From: Arthrobotrys musiformis | Lineage: Eukaryota > Ascomycota > Orbiliomycetes > Orbiliales > Orbiliaceae | NCBI GenBank assembly: GCA_036971715.1 | Contig: JAVHJL010000008.1 | Coordinates: 558,001 to 622,000 of the forward strand | DNA length: 64,000 nucleotides | Direction: 5' to 3' | In this document: positions 23,688 through 35,700 of the stretch, piece by piece | Numbering within the stretch: position 1 is the first letter of the stretch | Layout: every line of letters begins with the position of its first letter | Notes under the pieces: generated by a model | What the model was told of the DNA's origin: nothing | Seen by the model: only the letters and a program-made list of their open reading frames with translations | Databases searched by the model: none | Translations under genes and position numbers: made by a program

Positions 23688-25707
23688 CTTGGGAAAACGT
23701 GTTGTGCGTCGTTACAGTGATAGACAATGTCGTACAAACGCGTGCGAATGTTGGATTTTTGGGGTGAGGCCGTAGACGCCGTGTTGGACTATCGTCACTC
23801 GGTATAGTAGTCTCGAGCCTCGAGGGCCTCAACGACTTGACGGAGGTATTCTCCTCGGAGGGGAAGGGGTGAGTATGAATGTGTATATCTAGGCGATGAT
23901 TACGATTACAAGGGCTTCGTAGAGAGGGCAAACGGTATTTTGCTCGTAATATTGCGTGTATAGCGAAGTTTCTACTCTAATTAGTATCGTGAAAACCCCC
24001 TGGGGTCTTCAATCGATTTATATCATGAACCCGCAGCGCTAACCATTCAAGCTTTTTTCAATCCTCCAGAAAAAAAAAAGTCTTTTTATTAGTGCGTTGC
24101 CGTGTTGCAAAGTCAAATTAACGTTATCCGCCTCTTTCGGACAAACACCAAGGTAGCACTTCGTGAGAAGGCCGTTCGTGCGGGTTTCGAACGTTTCGAA
24201 TTTCTCCGAGATATCAACCGAAATGGATCAAGATATGATATATCCAGTCGATTAGATAAGACGAGATTATATAAGCACCAATCGTATGACTCTTCGGGAC
24301 GGGAAAGCAAGAATAAATTAGTAGAAATTATGGGGTCTCAATTGATTGAACCTGCAACTGGAGGAGCACCGCATATAAACATTCCGGAAATGTGGAGGAT
24401 GGCGATTATGCAATTGGAGTATACGATAAACGTTTGGGGGGAATGCCTTCGGAATGCTTCCGTGAATTATTAATCAAACATTGGACTGTGAGCAATCGTT
24501 GCAGAGGCGTTTGCCGTGATGGGGAAGAATATCTGGGGAAGCTGGCTGTAGATATTCCAGAACCCTTGGTCGAACCCGAGATAAGCTACCGCTCCCCGGA
24601 TTCCCGTCAAGGCTTAAATATAAACGCACGTGGGATAGCGGATGGCAAATGCATTGTATGGTTCGCCTGAGCCAACGCTTGATGCGACCTCACTTTCTTT
24701 CTTGGCGATAAATGGACGCCAAGACTCCGAATTGCCGTTCGGCTTTCCACGTAAAGAGTTCTCAGTTGTAGTTGGTGATTTGGGAATTCCGCCATTCACC
24801 ACGATGTGTTCGATGTCGTTGCAGATCTGCTTCGGGTCGGACCAAGTCCCGCGAGGTGTGACAGAAAGTGTATGTGTAAGGGAGACTAACCATGTTCAGT
24901 GCAAATTTTCGGAATAACTCTTTGAACTCTGTGCTGTTTAGATCTCGTAATGGAAAAAGGGAAGGATACCACAGCACCCATATCTGCGTTCGAGATAAAA
25001 CTACCGACATTTCCATGGGAGCCGCATCACTTCAACGAGCCAACCCGATACTGCATATAAAATATAACTTGACATGTATAAATACGTGGTGTAACGCATA
25101 ACGGTGGTCAAGTTGAGCTGAGTCGCTTCGCTTAATTATCCGTTTCCAGTAATTTTTACTCTTTTTCAGCTGGGCAAGGGTAGACTGTATGATATTCACC
25201 ACGTACAAGACTTATAATTTATCTTGTGAACGTTACCAGATTAATGCTACTGCTTGTATAAGGCTAGCGTTGTCATAATATAAGGTGAAAAAAAGACCAC
25301 ATGAAATAATCCCATACGAAATATATTCAATTTGGGCGAAATTCTGTATTCCATTGTCACGATACGTATACCTGTATAACATTTGACTTGTACTCGTTCA
25401 GATCTGCGGACTGCACGAGTGCGGGGTTACTGTGCCGCAATTGAGTCGAGTCGAGCTGAACATCCTATCATGATATCATATATATCTTATCTGTCTGGTA
25501 AAGACAGATATTATACAACAAGCTTGCAGTTCGAGGTGACTAAAACATGGCGTAAAGGCACGAGGGAGAAACGCTGCAGTGCCCGGTATCTATATAATTT
25601 GAGTCTCACTTTCGAATATTCTCTTCTGCCTTGGCCTACCACTGCACTACGTATACGAAATACTGTTTGTTATTATTTAACTGTATGAGTGTATATTGTT
25701 TAAGCCT
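23688..25707. other. Divergent intergenic region with possible coding relic
   Basis: Shared upstream region of the minus-strand transporter and the plus-strand F-box gene. It contains a poly-A patch near 24070 and the protein-like but frame-broken stretch 24102-24917 listed separately. A short hairpin lies at 25488-25510 (9-bp arms TATCTGTCT and AGACAGATA). Confidence 0.45.
24102..24917 (+). pseudogene. Possible decayed coding sequence, unrecognised
   Basis: Three overlapping open stretches on the plus strand (24102-24473, 24392-24670, 24642-24917) in two reading frames have a composition more protein-like than the surroundings, for example NIPEMWRMAIMQLEY in the first and CFRELLIKHW in the second. 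No clean ATG, domain or splice set links them. They might be a broken gene, a gene whose introns I failed to place, or chance. Confidence 0.2.
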
Positions 25708-27834
25708 ATGTCAATATCCGAATCTCAGGGGATGGCCAACCAGTCTCTCTTTGTGCGAGCACCAAATGAGATTAAGAGAAGCATCCTGGAACTGGTAAGC
25801 TATAATTCTGTAGTCCCCCAAATGTTTCTTTTATTTTTGTAACGTCACCTGAATATATTTTAGCTTCGAGACTAAATCAATTTGCCATCCATCCAGCCGG
25901 GTATTAGCTTTTCCGATTTAAAATCCCTTCGCCTCGCGCACAAAGCATTTTTACCACTCTGTGATGAAATTCTGTTCCGTCGCATCCGCCTTCATCTTGT
26001 TTATGACGCGCAGCTGTATCCACCTAACAATGAAGATGAAGGGGTATGGCCACCGCCACCATCAAGCTCCGAACCCTCGGTTACGATAAGAAGTTTTCAA
26101 GCATTAGCCTCCTTCGGCCAAAGAGATATATTCTGGAATGTTCGAGATCTAGAGATACTCTCGTACACACCAGATGCCCGCCGCAGGGGCGATGGGGATG
26201 TAATAATCGAGCATAGGATGGGGATTTCCGTGTACACAGGGAGCGTCTCGAGATATACTTATGGCGAGCAATTTCACACACAGGCTTCAATCGACGAATT
26301 AGTGAATGCCATGGATGCTATGAAACGTTTGAATTCGTTGTAGTCAGTATAAAATAAAGTCCTCTACAGAAACTTTTATGCGGTATATATATGAACACAG
26401 TACTGATCTGGTATATCTTTATATATTTATAGCATGCACATTGACTTCTTAAAATATCTCGAAAATGGACAGCTATCATTGGATTTCCTCGCTGGCAGGG
26501 TGAAGAGTTTTAAAATGATTGCTCCTTCGGCCAACGGCATCCTCCCATCTCCAAAGTTTTTCTCAAACTTGGCTACCTTAGAAGCGCACCCTATTCTACT
26601 ATCGGAAGCTAAGGAGAATGGTTTGGTTAACCTACCAAACCTCAAAGATCTGATCGTCTACGGCGGGCGGTTAGGAGGTCTTGATCGTCGTCGGCCCCTT
26701 TTTGATCATTCGATCAAATTAGCTCTAGAAAAGCCGCCTTTCGATCTCAATAAATTTTTGGGAGCACAAGAATCACCTTTCACTCTGGCGTCTTTATCAC
26801 TCAAAACTCTGGAGCAATACCTTATCATCGAGAAAATGATTGCATTTCCAGAATGGATCAATCCCCTCCTCGTGTCTCCCTACTTATCGAACTTACGCAG
26901 GCTGCATATCGACTTCGAACATTCGGATTTCAAAAACAAGAGCTGGGACCACATTTGGAATATATTTAAGGTCTATAATATCCACCTCGAGGATATAAGA
27001 CTTCAGCATATCTCCAGGCAGTTGATATCCTACCTCGGGTCGTATCGAGACACGTTAAAATCAGTGCAAATTGGAGTGCAAGTGGGTCACCCGCTTCACA
27101 GCAGCTTCGCGCGTTCAAGGGATTGGGGTATCTACCAGGAGCTTGCTGCAATATTTTGGAGACACGTCATCCCGGCGCACTCTCGCACTTTGCAAACGTT
27201 ACGGACAAAACCAAGACATAATCGCCAGGTGGGGTTGAGAGATTTGGGATGGCCAAGACCAACGCTCGAGGGCTGTCCGCTAGACCTATGGTCCCCGGCA
27301 AACAACCCAACAGCTCAGCAAGCCATTCGAAGATGTGAGCAATTACGAGATCTTGCTGTTTTCGCTGTCGACAACGGAGATCTAGATCGACCGTTTGAGC
27401 AACTCGTTTCGCTTATGCTTAAACAGCCCAAACTCCGTAAATTTACCTTTTATAACGACTACTGCAGTAAATGGGAGCCTTATGACGAACCACCCCGATA
27501 CTATGCAAATGATCGGATATCTCACGGATTCTACTCAGAGGCACACAAGCTCCTACAAGGCGCTTTAGGCTGGAGCCTACGTGAGGAGATTGAAATTCTT
27601 GATGGATTTCGAAGAAGAAATCCGCTAGATATCGCGTTTTATCCAGCTGGTAGGCTAAAAACATACTTCGACTGGAATCATATGGCGTGGATGCTGGAAC
27701 AAGTTAAGTTTGATCGCGGAGAACCGAAAGAGGGAGAGATGGAGTTGAATCTGGATGAGGGAGAGGCCGAAAGGTTTAGAAGACTACGTCCGCTACCTGG
27801 TACATGCTGTTGGCCGCCGGAGCAAGATCTATAG
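25708..27834 (+). CDS. F-box-like domain protein
   Basis: Exons 25708-25794, 25897-26339 and 26433-27834 encode 643 residues. The F-box is split by the first intron: APNEIKRSILEL joins PGISFSDLKSLRLAHKAF. The 102-bp intron has a GTAAGC donor and uses the CAG just before CCGGGT. The second intron, 93 bp (GTAGTC..TATAG), removes the stop at 26341 and joins NSF to MHIDF in frame; its donor is weak, so this junction is the least certain. The remainder is leucine-rich in the irregular style of fungal F-box proteins, including LSNLRRLHIDFEHSDF and LRDLAVFAVDNGDL. It probably acts as an SCF adaptor. A perfect inverted repeat begins inside the last codons and encloses the stop (see repeats). Confidence 0.75.
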
Positions 27835-27879
27835 ATTAGAAAGATGAAGTCTTGATTAGCTAATATCTAATCTATAGAT
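27827..27879 (+). terminator. 14-bp perfect inverted repeat spanning the stop codon of the F-box gene
   Basis: ATCTATAGATTAGA at 27827-27840 is repeated in reverse complement at 27866-27879, with a 25-base spacer. The TAG stop at 27832-27834 lies in the left arm. The transcript could form a hairpin at the end of the coding region. Role in 3'-end formation is inference. Confidence 0.5.
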
Positions 27880-28185
27880 AAAGAAAACAGTTCATATACA
27901 AAATATCTTAGTATCTATAAGATATATAAATCGTTAATCATATGTAAATATAAACATTAGAAATACATAACTGAACTTCACAAAATAAGTATGTTATAAT
28001 CCTATATATGATATTCTGATATATATATACTTCGTAAGTAAAATCTATAATGGTAAGATGAGGGTGCTTATGATCCAAGTAATGAGATTATATTTTTTCG
28101 GTGCCGAAGCTTTTTAATACAATGCTACCTCTGGCTGTGCTAAATAGAATTTTTCAAAAATTGCAATTTACATACACCGCGAGTC
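27880..28185. other. AT-rich convergent 3' flank
   Basis: Very AT-rich spacer between convergent genes with many TATA runs. No gene seen. Confidence 0.6.
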
Positions 28186-29762
28186 TTATGGATCTGGGAA
28201 AATACAAGCTTCCAAATTATAATCCGAAGTATAAGAACAACCCCCAAAAGTCCTCGAAGGGTCCCCAGATCTGCAGCCTTTCAAAACCAAAACTAATTGG
28301 TTATAACATTGCGCGTTTGTAACACTGAACCCACCTTTGCGGATCTGAAGATCGATCAAGACGGGCTTCCCGTTGGGAAGTTGATTTGAAACGTACGGTA
28401 GACCGGTCTCGAGGTACTTTGCACTCGTGCCTACTAGAGTTTTACAAGCGCTAGAGATTGCAGTATATAGCCCATCTCCGGCGTAGAAACTAATCGGAGT
28501 GGGATCTTTGTTGGAAGCTGAGATGCACCCAATTGTTGTTGTCATTGGGAACTGCGATGGTTGGTAAATAGGATGAGTCAAAGTTGTGGTTGTCTTCGTC
28601 GTCGTAGTAGTGGTTTTGGTAGCTGTTGTGGTAGCTTTGGTGGTAGTCTTGACAGAAGTAGTGGATGTTTTGACTGAGGTTGTGGTTGTGGTTGTAGTAG
28701 TAGGCATTGTGGCATGTCCATTAGTGCCATCTCGGCTGACACAAACCCACGTACCAACGGTGAGCCCAGTGCCGCTTGGCCCCAAGGTGGGGTTCCAGGC
28801 CAGTAAATGGGGAGGAAAAACGATCGTTGGGGCCTTCGAGTAAATCGAGTTTATTGTATCCCCAGAAGCGACAAGATACCACGTATTACAGTCATGTACC
28901 TGGCCAGCAAGAATTTGAACCGGGTAGTTCGTGCTGAACCCTGCGGGTAGCCCAGTGCTAGTGCTCGCTGTTGTAGTCGTGGTTGTTGTTGGCGGCTGGT
29001 AACCAATCGCGCGGATGCAGACATAAACGTTATTGGGCAGTACTAAATTACCCTCGCAATAAGGAGTAATACCATAGTTCCAATCCTCTAGATTCTTGAT
29101 GCTGAGACCGGGGACATTTAATGGACCATCATTTGCTGATACAACCAGCCCACAGTTGTATCCTGCACTGGGGGTTTTGTAGAACAAATCACAGTTGGGG
29201 ACAACTCCTCCTGTAATGAGAGGAGACGGGGTGCTGATTGTATTAGTCGAAGTTCGAGTCGTGGAGGCCACGCTAGTAGTCTTGGATGAGGCGGTTGTAG
29301 TGGTTGTGGTCGCCACTATGGCACCGGTGTGTATGCAATAGCGCCAGTAAGGCTTGACGTCCGAACAATTGCGTCCCAAGGCAGGATTCTGCGCACAATT
29401 GACAGTCAGTATGCATGTTCCCGCATTCTAGGTTATTTCCTCATCAGGACCTACATAGGACTTTATTTCTTCTACACTGATAAATCCAATATCAGCCAAT
29501 ACCTCACAGGTATCACCTGGATACGAAATAATACAGTCATCGCAAGTTGAAACTATATCGGGCTCCTTAGAACCGTCACAAGAATCCTCTGTTTTAAAGA
29601 AAATTTAAAATGGTTAGTAGGGAGAACTAGTATGGTCCTTATGGAGTTGACATGTGGGCTGTACATACGTCTCTTATGTAAAGGAAAACCGGAATAGCCC
29701 AGCTCTGCTAGCACAACTCTCGATCCTAGAACGGCAGCCCATATCAAAAACTGATAGCGCAT
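28186..29762 (-). CDS. Secreted LysM-domain protein with novel C-terminal Cys domain
   Basis: Exons 29762-29669, 29588-29455 and 29388-28186 encode 476 residues. The first 20 residues are a signal peptide (MRYQFLIWAAVLGSRVVLA). LysM-like modules lie at about residues 45-93 (YPGDTCEVLADIGF, then SYNPALGRNCSDV), 140-185 (divergent) and 225-275 (LLAWNPTLGPSGTGL), separated by Thr-rich linkers likely to be O-glycosylated. LysM modules bind chitin and related GlcNAc polymers; fungal secreted forms shield hyphae or mask chitin. Residues 364-476 form a six-cysteine domain ending GGCSYTSDYNLEAC, which is also found alone in the next gene upstream. Introns are 80 and 66 bp; the second removes an in-frame TAG and rebuilds the LysM consensus SY|NPAL. 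Chitin binding is inferred; the role of the C-terminal domain is unknown. Confidence 0.85.
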
Positions 29763-31247
29763 TTTTATCAAGATCAATATCTCAGCAGTGAGAGCGAAAG
29801 AAAAGATTGGTTTCTTGATAGAAAAAGGCCCGTAGTAGAATTTGAAATTCTGCTTTAGTATGAGGAATACAAGCTTCTATCAGCAGATTCAAGGCGATTG
29901 CCGCGGGGCGATTGAAATTGGATGACCATCTCAGCGAACTGAATCCCTTTTATGATCATTGTAGGTCGATTTTGCGTTAAAATCAAGCAGAAAGAATATT
30001 GCTGAAGCTTTGATTTGGGGGACCGGTCGACAGTCGGTTCAAGTCGGTGAAATCGATCACAACCTCATGCTGCGCAACATACAAAACCGTATGGAAAGCT
30101 GACCCGATCGCGGGTGAAGTAATTTTACCGTAGTACCGAAATACATCGCAATCGCGATGTATCCGCTAAAACGAGGCCCGAAAGGAAGACCAAGGAAGCT
30201 TATCGTGGACAAGCAAGGCCAAGGGTGTACCTGGCATGTTACAACGTTGATGGGGCTGTGTTGCCGTGTTATGTTTTTTTATGTGCGCGTCTACGGCACA
30301 GCGATTAGCGGATGATAAACCCCAACCGGGGCCAGTTATCTATTGTCCGAAGCTTATAAGTGCTTGCTTGAGCCGCAGTCCGGTTATTCCTTTAAGGAAA
30401 TTGCCTGATTTCTATGACATCGTGCAATACGAGCTGCTGTGCATATCCTCGAGCTAATGCAATAGTATAATATCACGAGCCCGGAAATACCACACTTCGA
30501 AACCGATCTCACTGCGTTGTGAAATCCTAGCTTGTGATAGGTTAAGGAGGCTACTTTTAAATAAATAGCTGCAAGGATTAAGTTTATCTATTATAATTCG
30601 GAGTATATAAGATGACGCTTGATCGTAATTACATATGCGTATACGAACTTACCCATGTTGCAACGTGGGCCGTAGAATTGAGCAGAACTTGCGTCTGCAA
30701 TTGCACGACTATATTTCGGTCACGCTAAGGCCAGGTCGCCAATCATCTGTAAACGTGATGATCATGGCGTGCGACGAAGCCAGGATAAATTATACCACAG
30801 GAACCACGCATCTAGTTAGGTATATTAACGTTATGGAAAATAAGGTTACATCACAATGACGAGTTTTAATACGATTGAGATAGTGTTTGGGTATGAGAAT
30901 AGTTGCCACCGAGACTGAGATATCGGCGTATCTGCAGAATCTAGATTTTATAGGATTTGCGATATTCTGTGGGGCCAGGTAGTCCCAATATGCAGATCAC
31001 CGGGCAGTTACAAGCGCTTTAGTCTTTTTAGCGTCGGAATCACGGAATAAGTTGTATGATATGCAAGTGGTCAAAAACAGGATAAAATCGCGATATCTGA
31101 AATTTCTCTATTGCCATATATCAGACTGTAAGTGGCGTCAAGAAGCCTCACGGACGCTCATTTCTGTCAAATGTAATTTCTATTACTCAGATAGCTAAAA
31201 CTCTGCTGTAACTATTGCTCAAACTAAGCTTCAGCCACCTGCTATAA
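29763..31247. other. Intergenic between two related secreted-protein genes
   Basis: AT-rich with no convincing gene. It separates the LysM gene from its paralogous small neighbour, both on the minus strand. Confidence 0.5.
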
Positions 31248-31820
31248 CTACCCAAAAACGCATGCAACCAAATTCCCATCACTAGTAGTCGAACACCCCC
31301 CCATAGTCTTCCCACTACTTGCCGTGCACCCCAACCTCACTAGATCTAATTGCTGATTACAAATCGGCGGCGTAACTTTAAACCCCCCGAGGAGAATATG
31401 AAGCGACATAGTGACAGTACGTCCTCCGAAGGTAATATCGCAGAAATACGGATCTCCAGTAGATAAAAAGAGTCCCGAACCGCCGACTAGAGTCTGGCAG
31501 CAGGCGTTTATGGCGGTAGTTAGGGTTGATCCGCCTTGGAATATGATTGGGCTTGGGTATTGCGTCGTTGCGACGGTGCATTCGACGGAATCCGCTCGGG
31601 GGGATCTGATAGAGCGGTTTGTCAATTAGATCACAATACGGTAGGGAAAATCGCAATTTTGATGCTGTAACTTACAGAAGAGGTTTTGCATGTAGCAAAG
31701 ATGGAGTGGAGAGAATCGAGAGAACAGCTGCGAGGATCTACTCGCTGTTAGCATTCTTCTTATCTATCAATGTTTGTTGTAAACAGAATGGTGGAGAAGT
31801 TTATACTGTAATTGGCTTCA
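31248..31820 (-). CDS. Small secreted cysteine-rich protein, paralogue of the LysM protein's C-terminal domain
   Basis: Three exons (31820-31806, 31737-31676, 31605-31248) encode 144 residues. The first exon is only five codons (MKPIT) and is supported because its 68-bp intron (GTATAA, branch GCTAAC, TAG) joins to ILAAVLSILSTPSLLHAKP, producing a textbook signal peptide. A second 70-bp intron follows KPL. Residues 35-144 align end to end with residues 364-476 of the adjacent LysM protein: six cysteines keep near-identical spacing and the C-terminal motif GGCSTTSDGNLVACVF matches GGCSYTSDYNLEACIF. Two further cysteines (next to the second conserved Cys, and after PYF) occur only here. No known family is recognised. 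It is probably exported; its partner or ligand is unknown. Confidence 0.75.
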
Positions 31821-32752
31821 TCTTCAAATTTGGGAATAATCCGGCTTCGGGATCAAAAAATGGGGAGTGCTCTAGTGATATCAACCTGGGGGAGGAAGCT
31901 GGTGAAAACGATTCCCTAGGTAAATTAAGTAAAAAATAAGAGATTTATGTCGGTGATATAGCTTAGGAAGAATGTATTCATAGCCACTACATTGCATAGT
32001 CTGTGTCGGTCCCAATCCGCGCAGTCTGGGTACGAAACCAATCTGCGAGTCTGGTAGCTAGCCTTCGAGGGCGATCCTAGGTCCTGCCGGTGCATGCAAG
32101 GTACCCCGAATCCTTGCCAAATTCAGCTTGCATCGCATGAGCCGCTTCTATAGCTGCTCGCACGAATACGAGAGGCAAACTATAATAGATCTCACTATTC
32201 CTGTGGGGGTGATGTAACACCACCATGCATTGTATGTTAACTTATCGCCTCGTATTCGGCTGCCCGTGCCACCGGACAAACGCGGAATTTTTGTGGTACG
32301 ATCACGATATATATCGTAGTTGCGATACCCGGAGAAAATAAATAAATTGTTTAAAAGTTATTTTACTCGGTGATATGTGGGTTTATGCAACAGGGTATAG
32401 TTAAGGACTGGATTGGATGCGTGCTAGCTTGGGTTATAATATCATCGTGGATATGAGGTTAGCGTCGATCATAGATGGTATATTGTAGGCTGAACTCGTT
32501 GGTGAATTTTGCCTCACAGCCGCTTTGGGTTTGAGGCTATAGCCGTTTAGTGATTTGAATAATAGACATGGCCTTAACTTTCTTTCACTAAATATGAGTT
32601 GAGGTACGAAAGTGCTCACAATCAAGAACATTGCATCGAGCGATTGATTCATAAATATTTCTTTTCTGAAAAACATACAATGAAGATATGAAATAAGAAA
32701 ACTCAAGAAATGCAGATGGCGACCGAATATCAATCTCCAACCGTGCGTCTAA
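31821..32752. other. Intergenic
   Basis: AT-rich; contains a CGATATATATCG palindrome near 32306-32317. No gene seen. Confidence 0.5.
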
Positions 32753-35700
32753 CTAACTCGTAGCTCGCGCACACGCAGCAATATGACGGTGTCGATCAAC
32801 GCCCCCGTTGCAGGAATACGACCGATCTACTTTCGTGCACTGTATAAACCCAATCCTATCGCAAGCCAGCACACCAACAGTAGCCCCCACAGTAATCGAG
32901 CTCCACGGTGTTGTTTGAACATAAGTACACGAATCACCGAAAATATCCGTCATACCACCGAGCGAGGTCGGTACCGCTGCATTCGAAGCGGCGAGATGGA
33001 TTACTGGTGCCGTGCATACGTCAACAGAGCCCGAATCGGGATACTGATAGGTATATGCGTAATAGTTGTTCAATAAAGCGCGACTTGGACAGTTGATAGA
33101 GAAACATTGAACTTCATTGTAAATGTTGACTTGAGAAGTTGTTTCTGCTACCACTGTGAAAGTAGATAACCTTGTGGTCGGCGGTGGTGTAATAGTAGGA
33201 TTGGATCCCCCGTTGGTTCCTTCCATCACCCTAAAAGCCCACGAACGCTCTGCCGCCGCAAAAGCAACTAGAGCTGCGCCAGTAGGGCCTGGGAAACCGT
33301 TCCAGGCCTCCCAGTCTTCGATCAACAGCGGCGTCGCTTTAGGACCCCCACCGGTCGTGGTTGTTGCTGTATTGGTCGCGGAGCACTGGACCACTGGGGA
33401 ACAAGTAGTGGATGTACAGCTGCTTGGGTTGCAAAGAGTTAAACAGGACGTAGCGGTGACAGTTTTGCATGATGTAGGGTCGTCCGGGCCTCCTCCGCCT
33501 CCACCACCGCCACCTCCACCTCCTACAGGAGGACAGCCAAGACACCATGGAGGAGGACAAAGTAAGCAAGTTGGGCCCCAACCAAAAAGGCACCATATAG
33601 AGCATGGCGATCCGCAACCGGCTGTACAAGAAGGCCCTGGAGGGCCTCGCGTCCAGGTGGTGGATCCTGTATTTAGTTCGGTGTCACCGCCTGAAGTCGT
33701 TGTAGGGGGGTATGGTGTCAAATAGATTGTCGTTGTGGTCACAGAGGGGGTAGTGACAACAGATGTTCTCGGTGTGTTCGTGAGGGTGCTAGGCGGCGTT
33801 TTCGTCCGGGTAATGATGATTGGGGGTTGATCTATGCTACTAGTCATTTCAATTGTATATGGACCAACAGCATATGACGGTATTGTCACCGCCCAAACAT
33901 TGATCTTGTCGGTTGTCACTACATGTATTAAGATTCGTGTGAGTAGCCAGTCCTATATATTGTGCACAAGAATATATTAAATCGCGGAATGCTCACCAGG
34001 TTTTGGTGTAATTGTACTCGTCGAATATATAACCGTTTGATCAGTGGTTGTAAAGACTATCCCATCCGCAGTCGTAATCCCCGTAGTGTAGAAAAAGTCC
34101 GAAAAGGTGACGGTCGTCGGTGGTATGACAATGGTAGTCGTACTCGCAAGGGATTTGGGTGGAAAAACGAGTGTGCAGGGAGCCATGCAAGTGACCGTAG
34201 GGTTTTGGCTTGACCATACTTTGGGGTCAATGAATACATTCCCAGAGCCGCCAGAGCCATCCAGTGGTTGACCGATATTAGACCCATATAGGGCCAGAGG
34301 CAACCATACGCTAATCTCGGTGGTATAGCTACTGTTTTTGTTGTTAGTATATGTTTTTGGCTACTATTTTCCAAGGAATACTTGTGTACTTACTTCTTAT
34401 TTGTATCATTGCTGCGGAGAGGAGGTATTCCTCTAAAATTAAAGTTAGCCACTTAAACTGTAAGTCCAGAAAAAACAAGATCACTTACCCAAGAGGGCTA
34501 ACAATTTCGACAGCGCCTTTAGTGAATATATTATATATCCAGAGGCCTTGGGAGTATGAGGTTTGGAACAATCTTTGCTGGCACCTCTCAAAGGGGTTGC
34601 AGCCCAAGTCGTAGTTCTGGAAAAAGCTATAGAGACCCGCACTATAAAGAAATATATCCGTCGAATTCAATATTCGTAATGCCCACGCCTCTGCACAGTA
34701 AGAAAGAGGTTGACAATCCGCAAATGTGGGGTCCCCCTTATAGAAAGATGCCCCACTGGCTCTTTTTGGGTCTGCAACGATTGGTGCTGGTGCTCCAGGC
34801 ACTGCCTGGTAATAGGGAGTCTCGGTTTGAATATGGCCCATGTAAATGTTTTTTGCACCTAACAGCTGGTACTGATACAGGACATTGTGCTCCGAGGCGG
34901 TGCCGTAGAGCCATGTTGGGCCTTGAGATTCTATAAGTATGCCACGAGCGCTGAAGATACTGATTTGGGTTGCTGCCGTGTCCTTGCCGGTCACTGGCGT
35001 ATCCAAGTCGTGGTCCGCGGTCTGGTAGATTTCGTTAGTACATTTCTAATACGATCCAGGTATACTACTTGGTTTGTGGTATATCTTCAGAACATACCCA
35101 TGCCCAGATGTTCTCAAAATAGCCAGATGATCCTGGCTGTAAGTGAAGCAACATAGAAGCCGCCTTACATTTATCGTAGACCTTTCCTTTGGGGCAGTCC
35201 GACAGCCGAAGGTCGGTACCGTAAGCACCACCCACTCGAAAATGAGAGTCCCACATGGCAGCTGTGAATTCGGAAAATGGGTCAGCACCAAGTTGAGCGA
35301 TGGAATTTTCGACGAGTAGTGAATCTCACCTGATCCTTGTGTGCTCTCATGAACCCACCACTCCATTAGAATAGCTCCTGCTGTTGGGCCCTTCACAGTA
35401 AAAAGCATATCTGAGATTTCAATGACGCCGCTATCGCCAGGAGTTCCTACTCTACATCATGTAAGCTTGAGCGGGGTAATTAGTAACCACGGGGTAGTGG
35501 AAACTCACTGCACCACCACCTTCGGGTTGTTCTCATCTTCGAAGTATGAGCCAGTAGCCATGATTTGAGACCACCCTGCTCCGACCATTCTAGTACCAAC
35601 AGGCACAAACACGGTACCGCTGACCTGGTAAATACCCGCAGGGAAGAAAACCAGTTTCCCACCAGCGCCGGATAGTAAGCTATTGATGGCCGAAGTTTGG

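Noticed and set aside
33156..33725. 189-codon plus-strand frame with poly-Pro
   Set aside because: Antisense of the GH55 tail; the poly-Pro run is the complement of the Gly12 codons, and the minus-strand frame fits 12 other exons.
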